A stretch of 42,917 nt of DNA from Acidobacteriota bacterium. Its GTDB lineage: Bacteria; Acidobacteriota; JAAYUB01; JAMOQF01. Below are positions 26,186 to 35,172 of the stretch, in pieces (positions within the stretch are counted from its first letter, which is position 1; each line of letters begins with the position of its first letter). Made by a program: the position numbers and the translations under genes. The notes under the pieces were generated by a model, which was given only the letters and a program-made list of their open reading frames with translations, did not search any database and had not been told where the DNA came from. The stretch covers positions 1 to 42,917 of the forward strand of contig JAMOQF010000073.1 of assembly GCA_027064125.1 (NCBI GenBank), given 5' to 3'.

Positions 26186-26912
26186 TTTTATCTCCTTTTT
26201 TTGTTTTATAGTATATTGGTGGAAATTTAAAAAAAGGTGTTTTAGAAATATCTCCGTTTGATTTCCACCATATATAGACAATGATGTTCACCGTGTCTGT
26301 AATGGTTCTGGAGAACATGATGGAAGCAATTCCAAAGGCAGCAGACCTTTCATCAAAGGTATAAGAATTACCACCTTTTTCATATTGAAGTATTAAATTT
26401 GAATAGAATTTTTCATTTCTTTCCCAGATGGAATTTAAAAAGGAGTCAGGATCAGATTTTAAGAATAGATCTCTGGAAAAACCGTAAAAAATGGGAACAA
26501 ATTTATCCCTTTTTAAATTCAAAAACCTTTCAAAATCCAATGCATATTCTTGGGGATAATTCTTTCCGCTAAATTTAATAAATGAAGAAAAATCATCAAG
26601 TTGGGCAAAGAGATGGAAGATTTTTAAGAACCTTTCAATAACTACCTTGAAGTTTGGAAAACCTTTTAAGTCCTCTATTTGCTCTTTTGTAAGAATTTTT
26701 ATTTTATTAAAAATTTCATTTTTTGATTTATAATCAATATTTGTTGATTTTAGTGTTAGCTTTGTGGGAAATAATTCTCTGAGCGAAGGTGGAAGGCTCT
26801 TTAATACATATTTATACATTCTCTCTTTTGTTGTTGGGGAAAAGGAAAGTGCAAATTGTGAAAAAAAGATTAAAAGAATCAAAATAGCCGTTGGGATCTT
26901 TTTCATCTTCAT
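26172..26912 (-). CDS. Exported protein of unknown function (zinc-nuclease/phospholipase C-like by faint resemblance)
   Basis: The protein has 246 residues from ATG 26912 (ATG 26906 or TTG 26924 are alternatives). A clear signal peptide (KKIPTAILILLIFFSQFALSFS) is present and the mature chain is helical. The late segment AAFGIASIMFSRTITDTVNI, followed by VYIWWKSNGD, resembles the C-terminal part of exported helical proteins grouped with S1/P1-type nucleases or zinc phospholipase C. Few of the required His/Asp metal ligands are evident, so I do not assign that activity. It is the first gene of the long minus-strand run. The divergent gap to the lptC/A gene is only 72 bases and should hold both promoters; I see no strong consensus there beyond a TATGAT at 26954-26959 on the plus strand. 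Confidence 0.65.
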   Translation of the reverse strand: MKMKKIPTAILILLIFFSQFALSFSPTTKERMYKYVLKSLPPSLRELFPTKLTLKSTNIDYKSKNEIFNKIKILTKEQIEDLKGFPNFKVVIERFLKIFHLFAQLDDFSSFIKFSGKNYPQEYALDFERFLNLKRDKFVPIFYGFSRDLFLKSDPDSFLNSIWERNEKFYSNLILQYEKGGNSYTFDERSAAFGIASIMFSRTITDTVNIIVYIWWKSNGDISKTPFFKFPPIYYKTKKGDKNVKN

Positions 26913-26984
26913 TTTTTGAAACAATTTAAATGATTAATATATCAAATATTTTTTATGATAACAATTTAGAATTTAAGGTTTGCA

Positions 26985-29117
26985 ATGGTTTTTAAAAAGA
27001 AAATAAAAATAGTGGTAGTAATTTCTCTTCTAATTTTTGTATCTTTGACAATCTTTTTTTTATTAAGGAGAGAAAAAAGTGGAGAAGAGTATGGAATTGT
27101 TCTTCCAGAGGGACTTTTATCTGAAGCAAAAAAGGTGGTCTATAGTGAGACAAAAGGGGAAAGAATAGTTTTTAAACTCAAGGCTAAAAAAAGTTTCAGT
27201 GGGGATGGAAGAGAAATATTTGAAGATATACTTGGATTATACTTTGACAGGAAAAAGAAAAAACCCCAGTTGATCGTTTCCAAAAGGTGTGAAAATGATT
27301 TAAAGAGGGGGAAAATAGTTTTTAAAGAGAATGTCAAAATTTTTTTGAGTGGAAATATTAAAATATATGGAAGTGAATTTATATATAAGAAAAATGAATG
27401 TTTGATCTATTCTCCTAAAAAATTTTCTTTTGTCTCAGAAAATATGGAGGGAAAAGGAAATTGGTGTGAGATAGGTTTAAACGAAGATACTCTTACCTTT
27501 AGGAAAAATTTTAAAATTTCAATAGTAAATGGATGGGAAAAAAATGATGTTTCCGGAAAAAAGGCTATTTTTTATGATAGGAAAAAGATAATTCATGTCA
27601 TTGGAGGGGGAAGGATAAAAGGGGAAAAAATTGATTTATCCTCGGAAAATATGGAGATTGTTCTTGGAAAAAACAATGCAATTAAGGAAATATTTTGTAA
27701 TAGAAAAAATGAAATTTTAGTTGGAAGTAAAGATAAAATAGAGGGAGATGTGGTTAAAGTGACATATGGTGAAGGTGGTATAGATAAGATAGAATCCAGA
27801 GGCAAAAGTAGAATTGTAATTGAGAATGGAAAGTTGAATCTAAAAGGAGAGGAACTTACTATTAGGCTTAAAGGAAATGCAATTTCAAGTATTGTATGTG
27901 GAAATAAAAATGTTTGCGGATTGGTAACTGGAGAAGAGGGAGAGAGATATAAGATAAAGGGAGATATGGTGAAAATTTTGTTAAAAGATGGGACTATGGA
28001 CGGCATATTTGTTGATGGAAATGGTGAAATTGATTTTTCAGAGAATAAAAAGGTTGTTGGAAAGAGATTGGAATTAAATTTAAAGGGGATGAATATTGAC
28101 AATATTGTTGTAAAAAATGGCAGGATGGAAAGTGAAGAAATTTTTGTATATGGAGATAAACTGCAGATTTATTTTAATAAAAACAGTATGAAGAGACTTT
28201 TGGGACAGAGACTGACGATTGAAAGAAGAGAGGAGAAGGAATTTTTTTCTGGTGAAAGGGGGGAGATCCTGTTTTCAAATGGAAAATTTGATAAAATAAG
28301 TTTAAAAAATAGGGTTATGGTCAAAGGGGAAAAATATGGGGTAATGAAAGGAGATTCCCTTGTCGCAAAGAGAAAGGGAATGGGGGAAAAATTGATGCTT
28401 CTTTTCACTGGAAATTTTGTCAGTGAGAAGGATGATAAAAAAATATTTGCAAAGACTGCCCATTGGGATGGGGAAAGTTTTACTTATGAAGAAGTAAAAA
28501 TCAGGGGTCAGAAATATAGTATTAGTTCAGATCATTGTATTTTAAAGGAAAAAAATTACAAATTTTCTGGAAATGTGATTTTTAATTCCAAAGATGGTAA
28601 AAACATCATAACTTCAGATAAATTAGGTGTATATGAAAAATATTTTCTTTTTGTGGGAAGAGTTAGATTGATAAATGATTTCACCACTTTAAAGTGTGAC
28701 AACTTGAAAATGAGTAGGGAAAAGGATGTTTTTGAAGGAAGAGGGAGTGTGATATTTATTTCAAAATTAAAAAATGGTAGTAAAATTTTTATTAGATCTG
28801 AAAAGATCAGTAAAATAAAAGAAAAATATGTCTTTTCTAAAAAGGTTTTTATGAGTTTTGGAGATATTTCCACAAATGGGGATATTATTGTATATGAAAT
28901 GGGTGGAAAAGAAGATGTATTGAGGGGAAAGGGGCATGTTTTGGTAAATACGTCAAATTTTAGGGCAACTGGAGACAGATTGTCATATTTTGTAAAAGAG
29001 GGTAAAATGTCAATTTCAGGTAGAAGGGTTAAAGTTATCAATAAGGAGGATAAGTCAACTTCTATTGGGAAAAGGGTCTTGTATTTTGAAAAGGAGGGTC
29101 GACTTAAAATTGAATGA
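26985..29117 (+). CDS. LptC-LptA-type fusion: LPS transport protein with many OstA-like repeats
   Basis: The protein has 710 residues. An N-terminal membrane anchor (about 6-27, [20 protein letters not shown]) is followed by a long, almost helix-free beta region. The first ~170 residues look like LptC ([20 protein letters not shown] … [20 protein letters not shown]). The remainder is a string of OstA/LptA-like strands of about 45-50 residues ending in 'IxxIxxxGN' or similar ([80 protein letters not shown]). The C-terminal '[17 protein letters not shown] … [19 protein letters not shown]' repeats are classic OstA. LptC and LptA form the periplasmic bridge for lipopolysaccharide; here one chain may supply both. 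lptB follows with an overlapping start. Confidence 0.82.
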   Translation: MVFKKKIKIVVVISLLIFVSLTIFFLLRREKSGEEYGIVLPEGLLSEAKKVVYSETKGERIVFKLKAKKSFSGDGREIFEDILGLYFDRKKKKPQLIVSKRCENDLKRGKIVFKENVKIFLSGNIKIYGSEFIYKKNECLIYSPKKFSFVSENMEGKGNWCEIGLNEDTLTFRKNFKISIVNGWEKNDVSGKKAIFYDRKKIIHVIGGGRIKGEKIDLSSENMEIVLGKNNAIKEIFCNRKNEILVGSKDKIEGDVVKVTYGEGGIDKIESRGKSRIVIENGKLNLKGEELTIRLKGNAISSIVCGNKNVCGLVTGEEGERYKIKGDMVKILLKDGTMDGIFVDGNGEIDFSENKKVVGKRLELNLKGMNIDNIVVKNGRMESEEIFVYGDKLQIYFNKNSMKRLLGQRLTIERREEKEFFSGERGEILFSNGKFDKISLKNRVMVKGEKYGVMKGDSLVAKRKGMGEKLMLLFTGNFVSEKDDKKIFAKTAHWDGESFTYEEVKIRGQKYSISSDHCILKEKNYKFSGNVIFNSKDGKNIITSDKLGVYEKYFLFVGRVRLINDFTTLKCDNLKMSREKDVFEGRGSVIFISKLKNGSKIFIRSEKISKIKEKYVFSKKVFMSFGDISTNGDIIVYEMGGKEDVLRGKGHVLVNTSNFRATGDRLSYFVKEGKMSISGRRVKVINKEDKSTSIGKRVLYFEKEGRLKIE

Positions 29118-29847
29118 GAATAGCAGAGGTGTACTTGAAGCAAAAGGTATTTCAAAAAGTTTTGAAAATAGAAAGGTAGTTGATAAAGTATCTCTTTATT
29201 TTGAAGAGGGAGAGATTGTGGGGCTTCTTGGTCCCAATGGTGCGGGAAAGACAACTACTTTTGGTATAATAATTGGTGAAATAGAACCGGATGAAGGGAG
29301 AGTGTATTTAGATGGTGAAGATATTACGGATCTTCCCATGTATAAAAGGGCAAGAAAGGGGATAAGTTATCTTCCACAGGAAACATCTATATTTAAAAAA
29401 CTTACCGTATTTGAAAATTTAATGATAATAGCAGAAATGACAGAAATGGGTGAAGGGGAGAGAATGGATAAAATCAATCATCTTTTATATGAATTTGGAT
29501 TGTATCATTTAAGATCTAAAAAGGGTAATACCCTTTCGGGAGGAGAAAGAAGAAGGGTTGAAATAGCCCGTTCTCTAATACTTAATCCAAAGTTTATACT
29601 TCTTGATGAACCCTTTGCAGGAGTAGATCCTTTAGTGGTTGCTGATATTCAAGAGTTAGTATCTCAGTTAAAGGACAGGAATATTGGGGTGGTGATAACA
29701 GATCACAATGTAAGAGATACCCTTAAAATTACTGATAGGGCATATATTATTACTGAAGGTAGGATTTTTAAAAGCGGAAGACCAGTTGAACTTGCCGGAG
29801 ATGAAGATGTAAAAAGGGTATATCTTGGAAAAGATTTTGAACTTTAG
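29110..29847 (+). CDS. lptB: LPS export ABC transporter ATP-binding protein LptB
   Basis: The 245-residue ATPase powers LPS extraction with LptF/LptG. Motifs: Walker [11 protein letters not shown] (41-50), Q-loop PQETSIF (89-95), signature LSGGERRR (142-149), Walker B FILLDEP with Glu167, D-loop and switch His199 (ITDHNV). The motif [21 protein letters not shown] and [15 protein letters not shown] are typical of LptB. The start is taken as TTG 29110, eight bases before the upstream stop and 12 bases after AAGGAGG; a TTG at 29065 would add residues not seen in the family. LptF/G are not in the window. Confidence 0.93.
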   Translation: MNENSRGVLEAKGISKSFENRKVVDKVSLYFEEGEIVGLLGPNGAGKTTTFGIIIGEIEPDEGRVYLDGEDITDLPMYKRARKGISYLPQETSIFKKLTVFENLMIIAEMTEMGEGERMDKINHLLYEFGLYHLRSKKGNTLSGGERRRVEIARSLILNPKFILLDEPFAGVDPLVVADIQELVSQLKDRNIGVVITDHNVRDTLKITDRAYIITEGRIFKSGRPVELAGDEDVKRVYLGKDFEL

Positions 29848-29856
29848 ATAGGGGAG

Positions 29857-29886
29857 TTTAAAAAGGGGTATATTTTGTGGTATAAT
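29857..29886 (+). promoter_or_regulatory. Possible sigma-70-type promoter for rpoN-hpf
   Basis: A perfect TATAAT at 29881-29886 lies 17 bases before the rpoN ATG. The best -35 is TTTAAA at 29857-29862 (four of six to TTGACA) with an 18-base spacer. The implied start near 29893 would leave only about 10 leader bases, but these contain the ribosome site AGGAAAGG. The site lies in the only gap of the lpt-rpoN run, so it may add a second promoter for rpoN. Confidence 0.5.
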
Positions 29887-29903
29887 TTTTCTTAGGAAAG
29901 GGT

Positions 29904-31343
29904 ATGAAAAATAATATTTCATTAGAGCAACATAATGAATTACAGCAACGACTGGAACAGAAATTAATACTGAGCCAGGCTATTTTACAGAGACTTGAGC
30001 TATTAACATTACCATATCTTGATTTAACAAATAAGATAAATGAAGAACTCCTGAGCAATCCTTTCCTCGAGGAAACTTCCCTTAAAGAGGAAACTCGTGA
30101 AAGTGAAGATAGGGATGTGGGTTATGGAGAGAGTATAGAGACTTCCCATAAAAAGGATTCCTTTGAGAGTGTGGATCTTGGGGATTATTTTGAAAACTAT
30201 CTGGATCCTGGATATAAGACCAGAAAGGTTTCCACAGACGAAGATAAAAATGTATTTGAAAATATAGCTGTTAAGCCAATTTCTCTATATGAACATTTGA
30301 TGTGGCAGATTGATTTTCTGGATGCTCCGAAAAATATTTTGGAAATTGCTAAAGAGATTATTGGTAATCTCGATGATGATGGCTACTTAAATGTATCCCT
30401 GGAGGATATTGCCTCTTCACTGAAAGTGGATGTAGAAGAGGTGGAAAAGGCTCTTCAACTTGTTCAAAGTCTTGACCCACCTGGTGTGGGTGCAAGAAAT
30501 ATAAGGGAATCCTTTTTGATACAATTGAGACAAATGGGTAAGGAAAACACCATTACTTATGAAATAGTTGATAAGTACCACCATTTACTGGAAGAAGGTG
30601 ATCTGGAAGGAATAGCAGCTAAACTGGATGTGGATATAGACCTTGTTAAAGAAAGTATTGAGGAATTAAAGAAACTGAACCCAAGACCTGGACTTCAATA
30701 TTCTGACGATAAGAATATTTTTATTGTTCCCGATGTGTTTATTAAAAAGGTTGGAAATGACTATGTGGTTATTTTAAATGAGGAGGGCATTCCAAACATA
30801 AGATTAAATGAAAAGTATATGGAATTGCTGAAAAAAGGAGAATTTGAAAAAAAAGATGAACAAGTTTTAAGAAAAAAATTGAAAGATGCTGTGGAACTTA
30901 TAAAAGGTATTTACAAAAGAAATACTACTTTATATAGGGTTGCAACGGTTATTGTAAATAAGCAGAGAGATTTTTTGGATAAAGGGATTGAATATTTGAA
31001 GCCTCTTTCCCTTAAAGATGTTGCTGAAGAAGTTGGTGTCCACATTTCTACTGTAAGTAGAGTAGTTACAAATAAGTGGGTCCAATGTCCTCAGGGTGTC
31101 TTTGAAATGAGGAAATTTTTTTCCACAGGCTTTAAAAGTAGTTCAGGTGAGGATATATCTGTAAATGAGTTGAGAAGCAAAATTAAAGAGATAATTGAGA
31201 GAGAAGATAAGACAAAACCCTATTCTGACAGTAAAATAGCTAAAATTTTACAGGAAGAGGGAATAGATATTAAAAGAAGGACTGTTACCAAGTATAGGGA
31301 GTTATTGGGTATTCCCACTTCGAGGGATAGAAAATTAAAATAA
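29904..31343 (+). CDS. rpoN: RNA polymerase sigma-54 factor RpoN
   Basis: The 479-residue alternative sigma factor reads -24/-12 promoters and needs an AAA+ activator. Region I starts with the glutamine-rich activator-binding helix LEQKLILSQAILQRLELLTL, then LSNPFLEE. The core-binding region includes SLDPPGVGARNIRESFLIQL and LNPRPGLQY. The HTH is in SLKDVAEEVGVHISTVSRVV and CPQGVFEMRKFF. The C-terminal RpoN box KRRTVTKYRE (457-466) closely matches the consensus ARRTVAKYRE. Length is normal. The order lptB-rpoN-hpf is conserved with proteobacteria. A -24/-12 promoter in front of groES in this window is a likely target. Confidence 0.97.
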   Translation: MKNNISLEQHNELQQRLEQKLILSQAILQRLELLTLPYLDLTNKINEELLSNPFLEETSLKEETRESEDRDVGYGESIETSHKKDSFESVDLGDYFENYLDPGYKTRKVSTDEDKNVFENIAVKPISLYEHLMWQIDFLDAPKNILEIAKEIIGNLDDDGYLNVSLEDIASSLKVDVEEVEKALQLVQSLDPPGVGARNIRESFLIQLRQMGKENTITYEIVDKYHHLLEEGDLEGIAAKLDVDIDLVKESIEELKKLNPRPGLQYSDDKNIFIVPDVFIKKVGNDYVVILNEEGIPNIRLNEKYMELLKKGEFEKKDEQVLRKKLKDAVELIKGIYKRNTTLYRVATVIVNKQRDFLDKGIEYLKPLSLKDVAEEVGVHISTVSRVVTNKWVQCPQGVFEMRKFFSTGFKSSSGEDISVNELRSKIKEIIEREDKTKPYSDSKIAKILQEEGIDIKRRTVTKYRELLGIPTSRDRKLK

Positions 31344-31361
31344 AATTTTGTAGGAGGAAGT

Positions 31362-31913
31362 ATGAATTTAGAAATTACCTCAAAACAAATTCAGATTACT
31401 CAGCCAATCAAAGATTTTATCAATAAGAAGATAGAAAAATTTCCAAAACTTGTGGGTTCAATGTGTGATTTTCACTTTATTATTTCTTCTGAAAGACACA
31501 GATTTATTACAGAGATTATTCTCACAACTAAAATAGGAAGGTATACAGCAAGTTCAGATGCGAAAGATATTTACAGTTCAATTGGTTCTGCCATTGAGAA
31601 AATTGAAAAACAGGTAAAGAAAAATAAGGAAAAACTGATAGATTCAAAGAAGCCGGGAATCAGTAAGGAAGAATTGAGGGAAATGATGGTACGTAATATG
31701 TTTATGGAATCATTGGGTGATGTGGAATTGAAGGAGAATCCAGAAGTGATAGAAGTGGTTTTGGATCATAAACCAATGGATCTTGAAGAGGCGGCTCTCG
31801 AACTGAAAAAATCAAAGGGGAACTTCCTTGTTTTCTACAATGCTAAAACAAAAAATTTAAATGTTCTCTATAAAAGAAGTGATGGGAATTTTGGATTAAT
31901 AAGGCCAATGTAA
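31362..31913 (+). CDS. hpf: Ribosome hibernation-promoting factor, long form
   Basis: The protein has 183 residues with two domains. The N-terminal HPF/RaiA domain (MNLEITSKQIQITQPIKDFI, then IEKQVKKNKEKL) binds the decoding site of idle ribosomes. The C-terminal domain (VVLDHKPMDLEEAALELKKS, NFLVFYNAKTKNLNVLYKRS, GNFGLIRPM) drives 100S dimerisation in long-form HPF. The GTAGGAGGAAG ribosome site precedes the ATG. It is the last gene of the lpt-rpoN run and ends at a GC-rich hairpin. Confidence 0.94.
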   Translation: MNLEITSKQIQITQPIKDFINKKIEKFPKLVGSMCDFHFIISSERHRFITEIILTTKIGRYTASSDAKDIYSSIGSAIEKIEKQVKKNKEKLIDSKKPGISKEELREMMVRNMFMESLGDVELKENPEVIEVVLDHKPMDLEEAALELKKSKGNFLVFYNAKTKNLNVLYKRSDGNFGLIRPM

Positions 31914-31922
31914 AAGATTTTT

Positions 31923-31945
31923 GGGGGGGTTATTCCCCCTGATTT
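31923..31945. terminator. Likely bidirectional terminator between hpf and rmlB
   Basis: A G7 run at 31923-31929 faces C5 at 31935-31939 across a loop TTATT. On the plus strand this is followed by TGATTTTT. The hairpin lies between the convergent hpf and rmlB genes, and the rmlB stop codon is in the loop, so its C-terminal codons make part of the stem. The minus-strand direction has a weaker T tract (TTTT about ten bases on). Confidence 0.5.
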
Positions 31946-33009
31946 TTCCCCCCATACCATTTTTTGTAAAATTCAATATATTCCTGATTTAAAATTGACT
32001 TCCACCAATTTTCATTTTCCACATACCACAGGACCGTTTTCTGAAGACCTTTTTTCATTGAAGTCTTGGGGGTCCATCCCAGTTTTTTTACCTTATCAAA
32101 AGAGAGAGCATATCTGTAATCGTGCCCAGGGCGATCTTCAACAAAGGAAATTAATTCTGAATAACTCTTCACTTTTTTGGAGGGCTTTATTTCATCCAGG
32201 ATTTTGCAGATTCTTCTTACAAGATTTATGTTTTTCAATTCATCATTACTGGCAATATTATATGATTCTCCCACTTTTCCCCTTCTGATTACCAGATCTA
32301 TTCCTTCACAGTGATCTTCTACAAATAGCCAATTTCTAATATTTTCTCCTTTCCCATAAATGGGAATGTTTTTATGGTTTAAACAGTTAATTATGGTTAA
32401 AGGAATTAATTTTTCAGGAAATTGGTATGGTCCATAATTGTTGGAAGAATTGGTTATGGTTACTGGTAGATTAAAAGTTTTGTAATAGGAATATACAAAG
32501 TGATCAGCCCCTGCCTTGGATGCTGAATAGGGACTTGATGGCTTATAACAACTACTTTCCAAAAATTTACCATGATCCTTTAAACTTCCATAGACCTCAT
32601 CTGTGGATATATGGTGGAATCTCACATTGTTGTCATTTCCCCAGAAGTTCCTTGCAACTTCAAGAAGTCTCAAGGTACCCAGAGTGTTTGTAGTCAAGAA
32701 TATTTCTGGATTTAAAATGGATCTGTCCACATGACTTTCTGCCGCAAAATTGACAATTGTGTCTATATTGTGCCTTTCCATTATCTTGAATATTGAATCA
32801 GAATTTGTGATATCTTCTTTATAAAAAAAATATCTGTTTTCATATCTTTCAGATATATCTTTAAGGGAAAGTATATTCCCTGCATAGGTTAGTTTATCAA
32901 CATTTACCACAGTAATCTGATTATAATTTCCCAGAAGATATCTTATAAAGTTGGAACCTATAAAACCACATCCGCCAGTTATTAGGATATTTTGGGGAGT
33001 ATAAACCAT
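31930..33009 (-). CDS. rmlB: dTDP-glucose 4,6-dehydratase
   Basis: This 359-residue NAD-dependent short-chain dehydrogenase makes dTDP-4-keto-6-deoxyglucose, the precursor of rhamnose and other deoxysugars. It has NAD motif TGGCGFIGS (11-19), the active-site TDE in HHISTDEVYG (Thr136-Asp137-Glu138) and the catalytic Tyr161-x3-Lys165 in SPYSASKAGAD. These are followed by NSSNNYGPYQFPEKLIPL and NWLFVEDHCEGID, all diagnostic. It is separated from groEL by a strong terminator and has its own -10 element. rmlA, rmlC and rmlD are not in the window, so the final sugar is open. Confidence 0.94.
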   Translation of the reverse strand: MVYTPQNILITGGCGFIGSNFIRYLLGNYNQITVVNVDKLTYAGNILSLKDISERYENRYFFYKEDITNSDSIFKIMERHNIDTIVNFAAESHVDRSILNPEIFLTTNTLGTLRLLEVARNFWGNDNNVRFHHISTDEVYGSLKDHGKFLESSCYKPSSPYSASKAGADHFVYSYYKTFNLPVTITNSSNNYGPYQFPEKLIPLTIINCLNHKNIPIYGKGENIRNWLFVEDHCEGIDLVIRRGKVGESYNIASNDELKNINLVRRICKILDEIKPSKKVKSYSELISFVEDRPGHDYRYALSFDKVKKLGWTPKTSMKKGLQKTVLWYVENENWWKSILNQEYIEFYKKWYGGKNQGE

Positions 33010-33038
33010 TTTTAAAAACAGAGTTTAGATTAAAGGGG

Positions 33039-33044
33039 ATTATA
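33039..33044 (-). promoter_or_regulatory. Possible -10 element of the rmlB promoter
   Basis: On the minus strand the hexamer is a perfect TATAAT, about 30 bases before the rmlB ATG and just after the groEL terminator. The -35 region would fall in the terminator's T tract and matches TTGACA poorly, so this promoter is supported only by the -10 and by its position. Confidence 0.4.
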
Positions 33045-33060
33045 CCGTAAAAGGAAAATA

Positions 33061-33086
33061 AAAAAAAGCCCCCAAAGTGGGGGCTT
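33061..33086 (-). terminator. Rho-independent terminator of groESL
   Basis: On the minus strand the sequence reads AAGCCCCC, loop ACTTT, GGGGGCTT, then a long T run. The eight-base-pair stem followed by at least seven U residues in RNA is a textbook intrinsic terminator, placed 13 bases after the groEL stop. It separates groESL from rmlB. Confidence 0.92.
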
Positions 33087-33098
33087 AAGAATTATTTT

Positions 33099-34739
<1,641 letters not shown>

Positions 34740-34748
34740 TTAATTTTT

Positions 34749-35039
34749 TTATTCAATAACACAGAGAATTTCATCTTCTCTCATTATGAGATATTCTTCT
34801 CCATCAATTTTAATTTCATTTCCGGCATATTTTCCAAACAACACCTTGTCACCTTCTTTCACATCAAGAGGCACTCTCTCACCATTTTCCAATAGTTTCC
34901 CCTTTCCTACAGCAATTACTTTTCCTTTTTGGGGCTTTTCCTTTGCAGTATCTGGAATTATAATTCCACCTTTACTTTTTTGTTCCTCTTCTTCCATTCT
35001 CTTAATTAAAACTCTGTCATTTAAGGGTCTAATCTTCAT
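34749..35039 (-). CDS. groES: Co-chaperonin GroES (Hsp10)
   Basis: The 96-residue lid of the GroEL chamber has the usual opening [20 protein letters not shown] followed by the mobile loop [20 protein letters not shown]. The roof/beta segments [20 protein letters not shown] and [10 protein letters not shown] are also standard. A strong GGGAGGAG site precedes the ATG. A -24/-12 sigma-54 promoter lies about 40 bases upstream, and I see no CIRCE element (the HrcA operator usual for groESL). Confidence 0.97.
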   Translation of the reverse strand: MKIRPLNDRVLIKRMEEEEQKSKGGIIIPDTAKEKPQKGKVIAVGKGKLLENGERVPLDVKEGDKVLFGKYAGNEIKIDGEEYLIMREDEILCVIE

Positions 35040-35077
35040 CGTACTCCTCCCTGAAAAAATTTTTCAACTTAACAGAT

Positions 35078-35095
35078 AAGCAATTATTATGCCAA
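35078..35095 (-). promoter_or_regulatory. Sigma-54 (-24/-12) promoter of groES-groEL
   Basis: On the minus strand the sequence is TTGGCATAATAATTGCTT. The invariant GG and GC dinucleotides are separated by exactly ten bases, as in the sigma-54 consensus TTGGCACG-N4-TTGCT; only the -24 block's AC reads AT. Transcription would start about 12 bases past the GC (near 35068), leaving a leader of about 29 bases that contains the groES ribosome site. rpoN is encoded at 29904-31343. Confidence 0.85.
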
Positions 35096-35127
35096 AAAAA
35101 ATAAGGGTTTTTGAGTGAAGTGTGGAG

Positions 35128-35161
35128 AAAAATTACTCGCTTTACGAATTGGTATGAGTAA
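35128..35161 (-). repeat. Inverted repeat upstream of groES: weak terminator or activator site
   Basis: Arms TTACTC (35133-35138) and GAGTAA (35156-35161) flank 17 bases. Read on the minus strand it lies 11 bases after the peptidase stop and is followed by five T, so it may be a weak intrinsic terminator. It also lies about 38-66 bases upstream of the -24 element, where an enhancer-binding protein could bind. The sequence alone does not decide. Confidence 0.5.
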
Positions 35162-35172
35162 AAGTTCCCAGA

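Noticed and set aside
27593-28102. Open frame antisense to the lptC/A gene
   Set aside because: Pro/Ser/Phe-rich translation typical of the reverse of an AT-rich gene; no ribosome site or domain.
35040-35172. Possible CIRCE (HrcA) operator before groES
   Set aside because: No TTAGCACTC-N9-GAGTGCTAA-like repeat is present; the only dyad is TTACTC/GAGTAA with a 17-base spacer.
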